Positions 46,665 to 57,531 of a stretch of 64,000 nucleotides of DNA are shown here, one piece after another. Where the stretch lies: the NCBI RefSeq assembly GCF_005860775.1, contig NZ_VCHQ01000005.1:1-64000 (forward strand), in the 5' to 3' direction. Source of the DNA: Klebsiella indica. Its GTDB lineage: Bacteria > Pseudomonadota > Gammaproteobacteria > Enterobacterales > Enterobacteriaceae. A model generated the notes under the pieces. The model did no database searches, was not told the origin of the DNA, and was given only the letters and a program-made list of their open reading frames with translations. Each line of letters opens with the position of its first letter. Position 1 is the first letter of the stretch. A program made the position numbers and the translations under genes.

Positions 46665-47018
46665 TTACCCTTCCGCCAGGCGTCCGAACGCGCTTTTGTT
46701 CCCGGTGCCTGGCGTCAAGTTTTTATTTACGGGATGAATCGATTCTCAATGAAAGAGTTACGTAATTTTCTTTCAGGTAAGCGATTACATTCACATTTCA
46801 GCAGTTTTTTTAATTACTTTTTAACCATTAAGAAACATTGACCCTCACTGACAGCCTGTTTTCTGCAATAATTCCTCACGCTTCGTGACAGGAGTCACAA
46901 CGTTTTTCGTCAGCCTGGCGTTTGTCGAGATACGTAAATCTATGAGCCTGGTCGCGGTCTATACCCCGTAATAACCCCTACAATTTCCAGTAATATAAAT
47001 TGGCTAAGGAGCAGTGAC
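46665..47018. other. hslO-pckA intergenic region with pckA control signals
   Basis: The 354 bases hold no credible gene, and yhgE is absent. The second half contains a CRP-like site (46884-46899) and the pckA ribosome binding site AAGGAG. The first part is A+T rich (TTTTTTTAATTACTTTTTAA around 46805) with no clear terminator for hslO. Confidence 0.6.
46884..46899 (+). promoter_or_regulatory. CRP site upstream of pckA
   Basis: CGTGA-CAGGAG-TCACA matches 9 of 10 conserved CRP positions with correct spacing, 120 bases before the pckA start. pck is known to be subject to catabolite repression. Confidence 0.65.
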
Positions 47019-48641
47019 ATGCGCGTTAATAATGGTTTAACCCCGCAGGATCTCAAGGCTTATGGTATTTCTGACGTCCATGATATCGTTTACAACCCCA
47101 GCTACGATACTTTATATCAGGAAGAACTTGCCCCTAACCTGGAAGGTTATGAACGGGGCGTATTAACCAATCTCGGCGCGATCGCCGTCGATACCGGTAT
47201 TTTTACCGGCCGTTCTCCAAAAGATAAATATATCGTTCGTGACGATACCACTCGCGATACCGTGTGGTGGTCTGATAAAGGCAAAGGAAAGAACGACAAC
47301 AAGCCGCTGTCTGAAGAAACGTGGCAACACCTGAAAGGTCTGGTTACTCGCCAGCTCTCTGGCAAGCGACTGTTTATTGTTGATGCCTTCTGCGGCGCAA
47401 ACGCCGACACTCGCCTGAGCGTCCGCTTTATTACCGAAGTCGCCTGGCAGGCGCATTTTGTGAAAAACATGTTTATTCGCCCAGACGATGAAGAGCTGGC
47501 AACCTTCGCACCGGATTTTATCGTGATGAACGGCGCGAAATGCACGAATCCACAATGGAAAGAGCAGGGCCTGAATTCCGAAAACTTCGTTGCTTTCAAC
47601 CTGACCGAACGCATTCAGCTGATTGGCGGGACCTGGTATGGCGGTGAAATGAAAAAAGGCATGTTCTCCATCATGAACTACCTGCTGCCGCTGAAAGGTA
47701 TCGCTTCCATGCACTGCTCCGCCAACGTCGGGGAAAAAGAAGATGTCGCCATCTTCTTCGGCCTTTCCGGCACCGGTAAAACCACCCTTTCCACTGACCC
47801 GAAACGTCGTCTGATTGGCGATGACGAACACGGCTGGGATGACGATGGCGTATTTAACTTCGAAGGCGGCTGCTACGCGAAGACGATTAAGCTTTCCGAA
47901 GCCGCTGAGCCGGATATCTACCATGCGATTCGCCGCGATGCGCTGCTGGAGAATGTTGTGGTATTGGCCGATGGCTCCATTGATTTTAATGATGCCTCGA
48001 AGACCGAGAACACGCGTGTTTCTTACCCGATCAACCATATCGAAAATATCGTTAAGCCGATCTCGAAAGCTGGCCATGCCACTAAGGTTATCTTCCTGAC
48101 CGCCGATGCGTTTGGCGTGTTACCGCCGGTTTCTCGCCTGACCGCCGATCAGACCCAGTACCACTTCCTGTCAGGTTTCACCGCCAAACTGGCCGGTACC
48201 GAACGCGGAGTAACCGAGCCAACACCCACCTTCTCCGCCTGCTTCGGCGCCGCGTTCCTGTCGCTGCACCCGACGCAATACGCGGAAGTGCTGGTCAAGC
48301 GGATGCAGGCTTCCGGCGCACAGGCTTACCTGGTCAACACCGGCTGGAACGGCACCGGCAAACGTATCTCGCTCAAGGATACCCGCGCCATTATCGATGC
48401 CATCCTCAACGGCTCGCTGGACAATGCCGAAACCTTCACCCTGCCGATATTTGAACTGCAGATCCCGACAGCGCTGCCGGGTGTGGATAGCCATATCCTC
48501 GATCCGCGTAATACCTACGGCTCGCCAGAGCAGTGGCAGGAGAAAGCCGGGCAACTGGCGCAACTGTTCGTCGAGAACTTTGAAAAGTATACCGATACCC
48601 CAGCAGGCGCCGCGCTGGTGACCGCCGGGCCGAAACGCTAA
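47019..48641 (+). CDS. pckA: Phosphoenolpyruvate carboxykinase (ATP)
   Basis: PckA converts oxaloacetate and ATP to phosphoenolpyruvate in gluconeogenesis. The 540-residue length is standard. The P-loop [12 protein letters not shown] begins near residue 247, the Mn-binding block includes [12 protein letters not shown] (near 205), and the kinase-2 motif [20 protein letters not shown] follows. Unusually its downstream neighbour is malQ rather than envZ-ompR, with only 102 bases between. Confidence 0.98.
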   Translation: MRVNNGLTPQDLKAYGISDVHDIVYNPSYDTLYQEELAPNLEGYERGVLTNLGAIAVDTGIFTGRSPKDKYIVRDDTTRDTVWWSDKGKGKNDNKPLSEETWQHLKGLVTRQLSGKRLFIVDAFCGANADTRLSVRFITEVAWQAHFVKNMFIRPDDEELATFAPDFIVMNGAKCTNPQWKEQGLNSENFVAFNLTERIQLIGGTWYGGEMKKGMFSIMNYLLPLKGIASMHCSANVGEKEDVAIFFGLSGTGKTTLSTDPKRRLIGDDEHGWDDDGVFNFEGGCYAKTIKLSEAAEPDIYHAIRRDALLENVVVLADGSIDFNDASKTENTRVSYPINHIENIVKPISKAGHATKVIFLTADAFGVLPPVSRLTADQTQYHFLSGFTAKLAGTERGVTEPTPTFSACFGAAFLSLHPTQYAEVLVKRMQASGAQAYLVNTGWNGTGKRISLKDTRAIIDAILNGSLDNAETFTLPIFELQIPTALPGVDSHILDPRNTYGSPEQWQEKAGQLAQLFVENFEKYTDTPAGAALVTAGPKR

Positions 48642-48665
48642 GCGGTTCGTCAAAACCAGGCGATC

Positions 48666-48686
48666 ACCACCTCCATAAGAGGTGGT
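48666..48686 (+). other. 8-bp stem-loop after pckA
   Basis: ACCACCTC (48666-48673) pairs with GAGGTGGT (48679-48686) around CATAA, followed by TTTAAG. It is a possible first pckA terminator or a 3' mRNA stabilizing hairpin. Confidence 0.55.
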
Positions 48687-48696
48687 TTAAGATTGA

Positions 48697-48731
48697 CCAT
48701 AAAAAGCCGGGAATATCCCGGCTTTTTATGG
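48697..48731. terminator. Bidirectional terminator between pckA and malQ
   Basis: A perfect 16-bp stem, CCATAAAAAGCCGGGA with its complement (48697-48712 and 48716-48731) around ATA, with A-run and T-run arms. It ends both pckA and malQ transcripts, 12 bases from the malQ stop. Confidence 0.93.
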
Positions 48732-48743
48732 TAATTAAGCGAC

Positions 48744-50840
48744 TTATCGGTCCAGCTTCTTCTTTCCCGCTGCCTTACGACGTTTATCCAGATCCTTAAT
48801 CAGTCTGTTTACCTGCTCATCAGCAAACATCGCCTCCAGCGTGGTGGCAAGTTTACGCCGCCAGTTGGGATATTCCGTGCTGGTTCCCGGAATATTGACA
48901 GGCTCAGCCATCTCCAGCCAATCCTCCGGCTGTAGCCCCAGCAGCGCGCTGTTGCTGTCGGCAATATAGCGCTGCATTCCGCGATTCAGGGTTGACGTCA
49001 TCCCCATCAGCGAGGCTTTATGTCCGCATCGCTTCGGCAAACAGCCGTAGCGATGCAGCGCATCCAGCAATCCTTGTTTCGCCCGCTCGCGCTCCTGATA
49101 TAACCCGCGTAGCACCACCTCATCCGGATACAGTCCCAGCGATTTCCCCAGCGTCAGGTCGCCACTTTCCCAGTAGCCGCGCAGCGTTGGCAGATCATGC
49201 GTCGTTGCCACAGCCATTGATTGCTGCGGATACGCCTTCGGCGCGCGGAAAGTCTTTTCGTGGTCATTTTCAAAATAGAGCACTTTATAAGAGTAAACGC
49301 CGCTTTTACGCAGCTTACCGACAATCTCAACCGGCACCGTACCCAGATCTTCACCAATCACCATACAACGATGACGCTGGCTCTCCAGTGCCAGAATCGA
49401 CAGCAGATCATCCACCGGATACTGCACATAAGCCCCGTGATCGGCCGTCTCACCGTATGGGATCCACCATAAACGCAGCACTGACATTACATGATCGATC
49501 CGCAGCGCGCCGCAGTTTTGCATGTTCGCGCGCAGCAGCTCGATAAACGGCTCATAGCCACGCGCCAGGATGATATGCGGATCCATTGGCGGCAGGCCCC
49601 AGTTCTGCCCCAGCGGCCCCAGAATATCCGGCGGCGCGCCAACGGAGGCTTTCAGGCAGTACAGCTCGCGGTCACGCCAGGTTTCCGCGCCGCCTTCCGC
49701 AACACCGACCGCCAAATCGCGATACAGGCCAATTGGCATGTCGTCGTTTTGGCTGGTGTGCCAGCACCTGGCAAACTGCGTGTAAGCCAGCCACTGCAGC
49801 CACAGGTAAAAATTCACCTCATCGGCACGCTCAGTGCAGAAGGCTTTCACTTCCGGGCTATTCGTATCCTGGTAAGCTTTCGGCCAGACCGGCCATCCCC
49901 AGTACATTGAATTCTGCTGCATCAGCCAGGCATGCAGCGCGTCAAACGCCGCCTGCCAGTACAGGCTTTCACCCTCCCGGGCGACAAACTGACGAAACGC
50001 TGCCATTGTCTCATCATTGCGGGCGGAAAACCCTTTCCATGCCATGCGCAGCGCGGTGAGTTTCAGCGCAGTAACGGCCGTATAGTCCACATCATCGCAC
50101 TGCCGTGCGGCCTGCAATGCCTGCTGTGTAGCCGGGGATTGCCACCATTTCTGCGCCTCTTTGCTGTGACGGAAATCGTCTACCGCATTGACATCAATAT
50201 AGATAATGTTGAGCCAGCGGCGCGAAGAGGGGCTATACGGACTGGCGCTCTCCGGGTTCGCCGGATAGAGCGCATGAATTGGGTTAAGGCCAATAAACGA
50301 ACCGCCGCGACGGGCGATTTCCGGCAACATGGCGCGTAAATCGCCAAAGTCGCCAATCCCCCAGTTCTTCTCCGAGCGCAGGGTATAAAGCTGCACGCAG
50401 GTTCCCCACAGTTTCCGGCCATCCTGCAACGCCTGCGGCTCGTAGCAACGCACAGGCGCCACGATGATCCGGCTGTGCCAACGCTCGCCATCCTGGGTCA
50501 GCGTCAGGGTGTGATAGCCTTCCGGTAGTCTGGCAGGCAACGGCAGCGCCTCACCGCCGCGCGTCTGGCCTTGATACTGTTTCCCTTCTTCAGTGGTAAG
50601 GATCCAGTTGAATTCCCCCTGGCCCGTCACCGGCAGCGACATCCTTTTGCCGTAGGTAAATACCTGCACAACCGGTAGCGGATTAACGGCCACTTTCGTG
50701 GCAGTCATCGTACGATGCATCGCATCCAGTAGCCGCTGCTTGGTCGCCGCAGCAATTAACTGCGGCTTACCGTGCGCGTTGATGTAATTTGGGCTTATTC
50801 CCGCCGCCAGGGCAGCGTTATCAAGGCGTTTACTCTCCAT
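48744..50840 (-). CDS. malQ: 4-alpha-glucanotransferase (amylomaltase)
   Basis: MalQ transfers maltosyl and longer units between maltodextrins, releasing glucose. The 698-residue GH77 enzyme has an N-terminal beta domain typical of enteric MalQ and the catalytic blocks LRIDHVMSVLRLWWIP (nucleophile Asp), IGEDLGTVP (acid/base Glu) and TTHDLPTLRGYW. It is second in the malP-malQ operon, 10 bases after malP. Confidence 0.98.
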   Translation of the reverse strand: MESKRLDNAALAAGISPNYINAHGKPQLIAAATKQRLLDAMHRTMTATKVAVNPLPVVQVFTYGKRMSLPVTGQGEFNWILTTEEGKQYQGQTRGGEALPLPARLPEGYHTLTLTQDGERWHSRIIVAPVRCYEPQALQDGRKLWGTCVQLYTLRSEKNWGIGDFGDLRAMLPEIARRGGSFIGLNPIHALYPANPESASPYSPSSRRWLNIIYIDVNAVDDFRHSKEAQKWWQSPATQQALQAARQCDDVDYTAVTALKLTALRMAWKGFSARNDETMAAFRQFVAREGESLYWQAAFDALHAWLMQQNSMYWGWPVWPKAYQDTNSPEVKAFCTERADEVNFYLWLQWLAYTQFARCWHTSQNDDMPIGLYRDLAVGVAEGGAETWRDRELYCLKASVGAPPDILGPLGQNWGLPPMDPHIILARGYEPFIELLRANMQNCGALRIDHVMSVLRLWWIPYGETADHGAYVQYPVDDLLSILALESQRHRCMVIGEDLGTVPVEIVGKLRKSGVYSYKVLYFENDHEKTFRAPKAYPQQSMAVATTHDLPTLRGYWESGDLTLGKSLGLYPDEVVLRGLYQERERAKQGLLDALHRYGCLPKRCGHKASLMGMTSTLNRGMQRYIADSNSALLGLQPEDWLEMAEPVNIPGTSTEYPNWRRKLATTLEAMFADEQVNRLIKDLDKRRKAAGKKKLDR

Positions 50841-50850
50841 AGGCCCGTCC

Positions 50851-53241
50851 TTAGCGTTTTGCCTGCCAGATACGTTGCTGATAATCGCGAATCGATCGGT
50901 CAGAACTGAACATGCCGCAGCGCGCGGTGTTCAGAATCGCCGCGCGAGTCCAGGCCTGCTGGTCGCGATATAACTCATCAACCTGCTTCTGCGCCGCGAC
51001 ATAAGCCGCAAAATCAGCCAGCACCAGATACGGATCGCCGCCTTTCAACAAGCTATGCAGCAGTTGTTCAAAGGCATGTTTATCGCCATCGCTGTATTTA
51101 CCGCTCTCCAGCTCTTTCAGCACCGCATCCAGCAGTTTATCTTTCTTACGCCATTTCAGCGGATCGTAGCCCTTCGCCTTCAGCGCTTTCACCTCTTCCA
51201 CCGTATGGCCGAAGATAAAGATGTTTTCTTCTCCCACCTGCTCAGCGATTTCTACGTTCGCGCCATCCAGGGTTCCAACGGTCAGCGCGCCGTTCAGCGC
51301 CAGTTTCATATTACCGGTACCGGAAGCTTCTTTACCCGCGGTGGAGATCTGCTCGGAGATATCCGCCGCCGGGATCAGCATTTCCGCCGCCGACACGCAG
51401 TAGTCCGGCAGGAAGACGACTTTCAGTTTATCGCCCACCTGCGGATCGCTATTGATCGCCGCCGCGACCTTGTTGATCGCCCAAATAATATTCTTCGCCA
51501 GATAGTAGCCCGGCGCGGCTTTCGCGCCGAACAGAAACACGCGTGGTACGCGGTCTGTCTGCGGATTTTCGCGGATCTCTTTGTACAGCGCGAGAATATG
51601 AAGCAGGTTAAGGTGCTGACGTTTATACTCATGCAGACGTTTAATCTGGATATCGAAAATCGCCTGCGGGTTAATCTCAATGCCGGTACGCCGCTTCACA
51701 AACTCCGCCAGGCGAACCTTGTTGGCCTGTTTAATGTCGCGATAAGTCTGGCAAAACTTCGCATCATCGGCATATTTTTCCAGGTTGATCAGCTGATCGA
51801 GGTCGTTAACCCACTCTTTCTTCAGCGTCTTGTCCAGCAGCGAAGCCAGAGCCGGGTTGCACAGTTTGATCCAGCGGCGCGGGGTAATACCGTTGGTGAC
51901 GTTATGAAATTTATTCGGCCACAACTGGTGATATTCCGGGAACAGATCCTTCACCACCAGGTCGGAGTGCAGCGCGGCAACGCCGTTTACCGCAAATCCG
52001 CCCACCACGCACAGATTCGCCATACGAACCTGTTTATCGTGAACCACCGCCAGTTTTGCCCATACCAGCTCATCGCCCGGCCAGGTTTTATCCACCAGCG
52101 TTTTAAATCTGTCGTTAATCTCTTTGATAATCTGCATATGACGCGGCAACAGCGTTTTCACCAGTTTCTCATCCCAGCACTCCAGCGCTTCCGGCATCAG
52201 GGTGTGGTTGGTATAAGCGAAGGTTTTGCTGGTTATCGCCCAGGCGTCGTCCCAGTTCAACTGATGCTCGTCGATCAGCACCCGCAGCAGTTCCGGAATC
52301 GCAATTGTCGGATGCGTATCGTTAAGCTGGATCACTTCGTAATCCGCCAGTTCCGTCAGCTTGCGGCCAGCGAGATGATGGCGACGCAGAATATCGGCAA
52401 CCGAACAGGCGCACTGGAAGTACTGCTGCATCAAACGCAGTTTTTTACCCGCCTGATGGTTATCGTTCGGATACAGAACCTTAGTCAGTTTTTCAGCGTC
52501 AATGCCCTGCTGTTCAGCGCGCAGGAAATCACCATCATTGAATTTAGTCAGATTAAAGGGATGCGCGTGTTGAGCCTGCCACAGACGTAGCGGCTGAGCG
52601 ACATTATTGCGATAGCCAAGTACCGGCAGATCCCAGGCTTCGCCGGTAATCACAAATGCCGGTATCCACTCGCCGCCTTTAGTGACTTTACCACCGAGGC
52701 CAACCTGGACATCCAGCGCTTCGTTATGACGGAACCACGGGTAACGGTTACGCCCCCAGTCATCCGGCGCTTCCATCTGCTGGCCGTCAACGAAAGACTG
52801 ACGGAACAGGCCGTATTGGTAGTTCAGGCCGTAACCGATCGCCGACTGGCCAACGGTCGCCATTGAATCCAGAAAACAGGCCGCCAGACGACCAAGGCCG
52901 CCGTTCCCTAAACCCGGATCGATCTCCTCTTCCAGCAGATCGCTCAGATTAATATCATGCGTCTGAAGTTCATCGCTTACCGCCTGATACCAGCCAAGAT
53001 TAAGCAAGTTGTTGCCGGTCAGGCGACCGATCAAAAATTCCATTGAGATATAGTTTACATGACGCTGACCTTCGGCCGCTTTCGCCACCGGCTGCGCTGA
53101 CAACATCTCGGACAGCGCACCACTCACGGCACACCACCATTGACGCCGGGTCATCCCGGCAGCGGACTGTAAACCAAAATGCTGCCACTGACGCGTCAGT
53201 GCAGCCTGAAACTGAGCTTTGTTAAAAGAAGTCTGTGACAT
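50851..53241 (-). CDS. malP: Maltodextrin phosphorylase
   Basis: MalP phosphorolyses maltodextrins to glucose 1-phosphate. The 796-residue GT35 enzyme has the PLP segment [23 protein letters not shown] near residue 640 and the substrate loop [15 protein letters not shown]. It shares the fold with glgP in this window but lacks that enzyme's longer N-terminus. The promoter region upstream contains MalT boxes, and the gene diverges from malT. Confidence 0.98.
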   Translation of the reverse strand: MSQTSFNKAQFQAALTRQWQHFGLQSAAGMTRRQWWCAVSGALSEMLSAQPVAKAAEGQRHVNYISMEFLIGRLTGNNLLNLGWYQAVSDELQTHDINLSDLLEEEIDPGLGNGGLGRLAACFLDSMATVGQSAIGYGLNYQYGLFRQSFVDGQQMEAPDDWGRNRYPWFRHNEALDVQVGLGGKVTKGGEWIPAFVITGEAWDLPVLGYRNNVAQPLRLWQAQHAHPFNLTKFNDGDFLRAEQQGIDAEKLTKVLYPNDNHQAGKKLRLMQQYFQCACSVADILRRHHLAGRKLTELADYEVIQLNDTHPTIAIPELLRVLIDEHQLNWDDAWAITSKTFAYTNHTLMPEALECWDEKLVKTLLPRHMQIIKEINDRFKTLVDKTWPGDELVWAKLAVVHDKQVRMANLCVVGGFAVNGVAALHSDLVVKDLFPEYHQLWPNKFHNVTNGITPRRWIKLCNPALASLLDKTLKKEWVNDLDQLINLEKYADDAKFCQTYRDIKQANKVRLAEFVKRRTGIEINPQAIFDIQIKRLHEYKRQHLNLLHILALYKEIRENPQTDRVPRVFLFGAKAAPGYYLAKNIIWAINKVAAAINSDPQVGDKLKVVFLPDYCVSAAEMLIPAADISEQISTAGKEASGTGNMKLALNGALTVGTLDGANVEIAEQVGEENIFIFGHTVEEVKALKAKGYDPLKWRKKDKLLDAVLKELESGKYSDGDKHAFEQLLHSLLKGGDPYLVLADFAAYVAAQKQVDELYRDQQAWTRAAILNTARCGMFSSDRSIRDYQQRIWQAKR

Positions 53242-53302
53242 AAGAAATCCGGGTCCTTTACGAAAACGTTAGCGTTAGTGTGCCGACCTCCCGGAGTCAC
53301 GT

Positions 53303-53347
53303 CCTCATCCCGCCAGGGATTAGCCGGGGAGGAGTCGCAGGGATGAG
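53303..53347. promoter_or_regulatory. MalT boxes of the malPQ promoter
   Basis: Three matches to GGGGA(T/G)GAGG: CGGGATGAGG on the minus strand (53303-53312), GGGGAGGAG on the plus strand (53326-53334) and GGGATGAG on the plus strand (53340-53347). One in the direction of malP and two inverted repeats the arrangement known for the E. coli malP promoter. Confidence 0.75.
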
Positions 53348-53720
53348 CGAAAAGTGTGATAGTGGCCACCGTTATGTTAGCTTACTGGCGAATTATGCGG
53401 CAAAAATCGCCATACCGGAACAGCAAATCTCTCCCCCATGATGATGCTGAAATGCGTTACGTGACAGAACAATATAGGTAAGTAAAAGTTTGTTTTGTAA
53501 ATATGGATAAATAAAAATAAATATTAGAGGAATAAACAGACTTCTATGGAGAAATAGTTCAAAAGAGGGATTCTAAGAAATTACTGATAATAATTTAATA
53601 AAAACAAACAACTACTCACATTGTAAAAAAAACGTGCCCTTCAGCCCTCGAAATCCCTCTGAACCCAGCAACCGCGCATACTGGCATCTTTTTATGCACA
53701 TTTCACTCAGCATATAAATT

Positions 53721-53736
53721 TGTGACATAGAGCAAA
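53721..53736 (+). promoter_or_regulatory. CRP site of the malT promoter
   Basis: TGTGA-CATAGA-GCAAA has a perfect left half and a poor right half. It resembles the E. coli malT CRP site (TGTGACACAGTGCAAA), which activates from about -70; here that puts the start point near 53799. Confidence 0.7.
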
Positions 53737-53862
53737 TTAAAGAGTATAAATCCCGGACATAACTTGCAATAAAATTCATTCTGGTCAACCTTGTTAGATA
53801 TTAATTACGAAGCGCAAAAAAAAACGTAACTCCGCCCTTGCACAGCGAAATAATGAAGAACT

Positions 53863-56568
53863 ATGTTGATTCCGTCTAAATTAAGTCGTCCGGTCCGCCT
53901 TGAACACACCGTCGTTCGTGAGCGATTACTGGCGAAACTTTCCGGCGCGAACAATTATCGTCTCGCGCTGGTGACCAGTCCGGCAGGATACGGTAAGACC
54001 ACGCTCGTTGCTCAATGGGCAGCAGGGAAAAATCACCTTGGCTGGTTCTCACTGGATGAAGGTGATAACCAACAGGAGCGTTTTGCCAGTTACCTCATCG
54101 CTGCCATTCAACAGGCCACCGGTGGTCACTGTACGGCCAGTGAAACAATGGTGCAAAAGCGCCAGTATGCCAGCCTGCCTTCCCTCTTCGCACAATTATT
54201 CATTGAGCTTGCCGACTGGCAGAATCCGCTTTTCCTGGTCATTGATGATTACCACCTGATTAGCAACCCGGTCATTCATGATGCAATGCGCTTCTTTCTC
54301 CGCCATCAGCCGGAAAATATGACCCTGGTGGTTCTGTCGCGTAACCTGCCGCAACTGGGGATTGCCAACCTGCGCGTGCGCGATCAGCTCCTTGAAATCG
54401 GCAGTCAACAACTCGCTTTTACCCATCAGGAAACCAAGCAGTTTTTTGACTGCCGTCTCAGCTCGCCAATTGAAGCCGACGAGAGCAAACGGCTGTGTGA
54501 CGATGTTGCCGGGTGGGCCACCGCCCTGCAGTTGATTGCGCTTTCGGCACGAAATAACAATACTTCCGCGCATCACTCAGCCCGACGTCTTGCCGGCATT
54601 AACGCCAGTCACCTTTCTGACTACCTGGTCGATGAGGTGCTGGATAACGTTGATCCTCAGACGCGTAACTTTTTGCTGAAAAGCGCGTTACTGCGTTCAA
54701 TGAACGATGCGCTCATCGTCCGCGTCACCGGGGAAGAGAATGGCCAGATGAAGCTGGAAGAGATTGAGCGCCAGGGATTATTCCTGCAACGAATGGACGA
54801 TTCCGGCGAGTGGTTCCGCTACCATCCGCTATTCGGCAATTTCCTGCGCCAGCGCTGCCAGTGGGAGCTGGCGGTCGAACTGCCGGATATACACCGCGCG
54901 GCAGCCGAGAGCTGGATGGCGCAAGGCTTTCCGAGCGAGGCTATTCACCACGCTCTGGCCGCTGGTGATGCCACCATGCTGCGCGATATTCTGCTCAATC
55001 ACGCGTGGGGCATGTTTAACCACAGCGAGCTGAGTTTGCTGGAGCAGTCCCTCGCCGCGCTGCCATGGTCAAACCTGCTGGAAAACCCGCGTTTAATTTT
55101 GTTGCAGGCCTGGCTTATGCAAAGCCAGCACCGCTATAGCGAAGTGAATACCCTGCTGGCGCGCGCCGAGCAGGAGATGGACCGGGAAATGGATATTGCC
55201 ATGCATGGGGATTTCAATGCCCTGCGAGCCCAGGTGGCGATTAATGCCGGCGATCAGGACGAAGCCGAACGCCTGGCGATGGTGGCCCTTGATGAACTGC
55301 CGCTGGCCAGCTACTACAGTCGTATCGTTGCAACATCAGTACACGGCGAAGTGCTGCACTGCAAAGGCCAGTTGAGCCAGTCGCTGGCGGTCATGCAGCA
55401 AACGGAACAGATGTCCCGCCATCATGATGTCTGGCACTATGCGCTGTGGAGTATGATCCAGCAGAGCGAAATTCTGTTTGCTCAGGGCTTCCTGCAGGCC
55501 GCCTGGGAGATTCAGGAAAAAGCCTTTCAGTTAATTCGCGAGCAGCATCTTGAGCAACTGCCCATGCATGAATTCCTGTTGCGCATTCGTTCCCAACTCC
55601 TGTGGGCCTGGGCGCGCCTGGATGAAGCGGAGACGTCCGCGCGCAATGGCATGAACGTACTTTCCTCCTATCAACCGCAGCAACAGTTACAGTGCCTGAC
55701 CCTGATGATCCAGTGTTCGCTGGCGCGCGGCGATCTGGATAATGCCCGCAGTCATTTGAATCGTCTTGAAAATCTGCTCGGAAACGGCAATTACCATAGC
55801 GACTGGGTATCCAATGCCGATAAAGTCCGGGTGATTTACTGGCAAATGACCGGCGATAAAGCCGCAGCGGCGAACTGGCTGCGTCAGACGCCAAAACCGG
55901 AATTTGCCAATAACCACTTCCTGCAGAGTCAGTGGCGCAATATCGCCCGCGCGCAGATCCTGCTCGGTGATTTTGATTCCGCCGAAATGGTGCTGGATGA
56001 GTTAAACGACAATGCCCGCTCGCTGCGTCTGATGAGCGATCTGAACCGCAACCTGCTGTTACTCAACCAGCTTTACTGGCAGGCAGGGCGTAAAAGCGAA
56101 GCTCAGAAAGCGCTACTGGAAGCGCTCGCGCTCGCCAACCGTACCGGATTCATTAACCATTTTGTCATTGAAGGCGAGACGATGGCGCAGCAGCTACGCC
56201 AGTTGATTCAGCTCAATACGCTACCGGAACTGGAACAGCATCGTGCTCAGCGCATTCTGCGCGATATCAACCAGCATCACCGTCACAAATTCGCCCACTT
56301 TGATGAAAGCTTTGTCGAACGCCTGCTGAATCATCCGGATGTCCCGGAACTGATTCGTACCAGCCCGCTGACCCAGCGCGAATGGCAGGTACTCGGGCTT
56401 ATCTATTCCGGCTATAGCAACGAGCAAATTGCCGGTGAACTGGATGTTGCGGCCACCACCATCAAGACCCATATTCGCAATTTGTACCAGAAGCTTGGCG
56501 TAGCGCACCGCCAGGATGCCGTACAGCATGCCCAGCAGTTGTTGAAAATGATGGGATATGGCGTATAG
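53863..56568 (+). CDS. malT: Maltose regulon transcriptional activator MalT
   Basis: MalT is a 901-residue STAND ATPase activated by maltotriose and ATP. It has Walker [10 protein letters not shown] at residues 39-47, Walker [10 protein letters not shown] near 125, a winged-helix and superhelical TPR-like sensor region through about 800, and a C-terminal LuxR-type helix-turn-helix ([20 protein letters not shown], about 835-890). It diverges from malPQ, whose MalT boxes are upstream. glpR follows convergently after 186 bases, with no rtc genes between. Confidence 0.98.
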   Translation: MLIPSKLSRPVRLEHTVVRERLLAKLSGANNYRLALVTSPAGYGKTTLVAQWAAGKNHLGWFSLDEGDNQQERFASYLIAAIQQATGGHCTASETMVQKRQYASLPSLFAQLFIELADWQNPLFLVIDDYHLISNPVIHDAMRFFLRHQPENMTLVVLSRNLPQLGIANLRVRDQLLEIGSQQLAFTHQETKQFFDCRLSSPIEADESKRLCDDVAGWATALQLIALSARNNNTSAHHSARRLAGINASHLSDYLVDEVLDNVDPQTRNFLLKSALLRSMNDALIVRVTGEENGQMKLEEIERQGLFLQRMDDSGEWFRYHPLFGNFLRQRCQWELAVELPDIHRAAAESWMAQGFPSEAIHHALAAGDATMLRDILLNHAWGMFNHSELSLLEQSLAALPWSNLLENPRLILLQAWLMQSQHRYSEVNTLLARAEQEMDREMDIAMHGDFNALRAQVAINAGDQDEAERLAMVALDELPLASYYSRIVATSVHGEVLHCKGQLSQSLAVMQQTEQMSRHHDVWHYALWSMIQQSEILFAQGFLQAAWEIQEKAFQLIREQHLEQLPMHEFLLRIRSQLLWAWARLDEAETSARNGMNVLSSYQPQQQLQCLTLMIQCSLARGDLDNARSHLNRLENLLGNGNYHSDWVSNADKVRVIYWQMTGDKAAAANWLRQTPKPEFANNHFLQSQWRNIARAQILLGDFDSAEMVLDELNDNARSLRLMSDLNRNLLLLNQLYWQAGRKSEAQKALLEALALANRTGFINHFVIEGETMAQQLRQLIQLNTLPELEQHRAQRILRDINQHHRHKFAHFDESFVERLLNHPDVPELIRTSPLTQREWQVLGLIYSGYSNEQIAGELDVAATTIKTHIRNLYQKLGVAHRQDAVQHAQQLLKMMGYGV

Positions 56569-56586
56569 CGATAACCGAACTTAATC

Positions 56587-56614
56587 CCAGGCGGAAAGGC
56601 CGCCATCCGCCTGG
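56587..56614 (+). terminator. Stem-loop after malT (possible terminator)
   Basis: CCAGGCGG (56587-56594) pairs with CCGCCTGG (56607-56614); an alternative shorter stem GCGG/CCGC lies inside. There is no good T-run, so termination may need Rho. The rest of the 186-base malT-glpR gap shows no rtcA, rtcB or rtcR sequence that I can recognise. Confidence 0.4.
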
Positions 56615-56754
56615 CGTCTTCCCTTCGCCATCGCCGGCGATAACCCGCGTGTTTGTTAAGCAACCCGCCCTCAGGATCCTCCCCGGCCAGCACAATACGC
56701 GCCAGCGGAGAAGTAACAACCTTATCAGCACCAGAGGCCGGAAACCCAACATAC

Positions 56755-57513
56755 TCAGCACAGTTCCAGTTGGAGGTTGTTGTCGGTAATCACCTTCAGC
56801 ACGCCAGCGGGCGGCATCATATCGGTGTAGATCGCATCAACCATGCTAATACTGCCCATGTTGACCATCGCGTTACGGCCAAATTTCGAGTGATCAACCA
56901 CCAGCATCACGTGACGCGAGTTTTCAATAATCGCCCGCTTGGTGCGCACTTCGTGGTAGTCAAACTCCAGCAACGAGCCATCGCTGTCGATGCCGCTGAT
57001 GCCGAGAATGCCGAAATCAAGACGAAACTGGGAGATAAAATCCAGTGTGGCCTCGCCGATAATGCCACCATCCCGGCTACGCAACTCGCCGCCTGCCAGA
57101 ATAATGCGGAAGTCCTCTTTCGCCATGAGCGTATTGGCGACGTTCAGGTTATTGGTGACGATACGCAGATCGTTATGATTGAGTAAGGCATGCGCCACCG
57201 CTTCCGGCGTCGTACCGATATCGATAAACAGGGTCGCGCCGTCGGGGATCTCGCTCGCCACCTTGCGGGCAATGCGCTCTTTTTCCTGCGTCTGTGTCGA
57301 TTTCCTGTCGTGCCAGGGAGTATTCACCGAACTGGAAGGCAGGGCCGCGCCGCCATGGTGACGCAGAATCATTTTCTGATCGGCTAAATCGTTCAGGTCA
57401 CGACGAATAGTCTGTGGACTAACGGCAAACTGCTCGACCAGCTCTTCGGTACTGACATATCCCTGTTTTTTTACCAACTCAATAATCGCGTCATGACGTT
57501 GTGTTTGTTTCAT
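56755..57513 (-). CDS. glpR: Glycerol-3-phosphate regulon repressor GlpR
   Basis: GlpR is a DeoR-family repressor released by glycerol 3-phosphate. The 252-residue protein has the N-terminal HTH (YVSTEELVEQFAVSPQTIRR, residues 19-38) and the DeoR sensor domain (FIDIGTTPEAVAHAL and the conserved GILGISGIDSDGSLLEFD). From memory some laboratory E. coli K-12 sequences carry a glpR frameshift; this copy is intact. It is last in the glpEGR operon. Confidence 0.98.
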   Translation of the reverse strand: MKQTQRHDAIIELVKKQGYVSTEELVEQFAVSPQTIRRDLNDLADQKMILRHHGGAALPSSSVNTPWHDRKSTQTQEKERIARKVASEIPDGATLFIDIGTTPEAVAHALLNHNDLRIVTNNLNVANTLMAKEDFRIILAGGELRSRDGGIIGEATLDFISQFRLDFGILGISGIDSDGSLLEFDYHEVRTKRAIIENSRHVMLVVDHSKFGRNAMVNMGSISMVDAIYTDMMPPAGVLKVITDNNLQLELC

Positions 57514-57531
57514 GAAATATCCTGAGAGCCT

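Larger units (their letters stand above)
53242..53862. other. malP-malT divergent intergenic region (621 bp)
   Basis: No credible gene. The malP side (53280-53350) is G+C rich and carries MalT boxes. The middle (about 53455-53640) is strikingly A+T rich, with A- and T-tracts unlike the flanking genes. The malT side contains a CRP site and the malT promoter. The A+T tract could bind H-NS or be a decayed insertion; I saw no inverted terminal repeats. Confidence 0.6.

Noticed and set aside
51055-52590. 511-codon open frame opposite malP
   Set aside because: Antisense shadow of malP; composition is that of reversed high-bias codons, with no family resemblance.
56412-56761. Minus-strand open frames between glpR and the malT 3' end, considered as an rtc remnant
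   Set aside because: They continue into antisense malT, and I see no RtcA, RtcB or RtcR motif.
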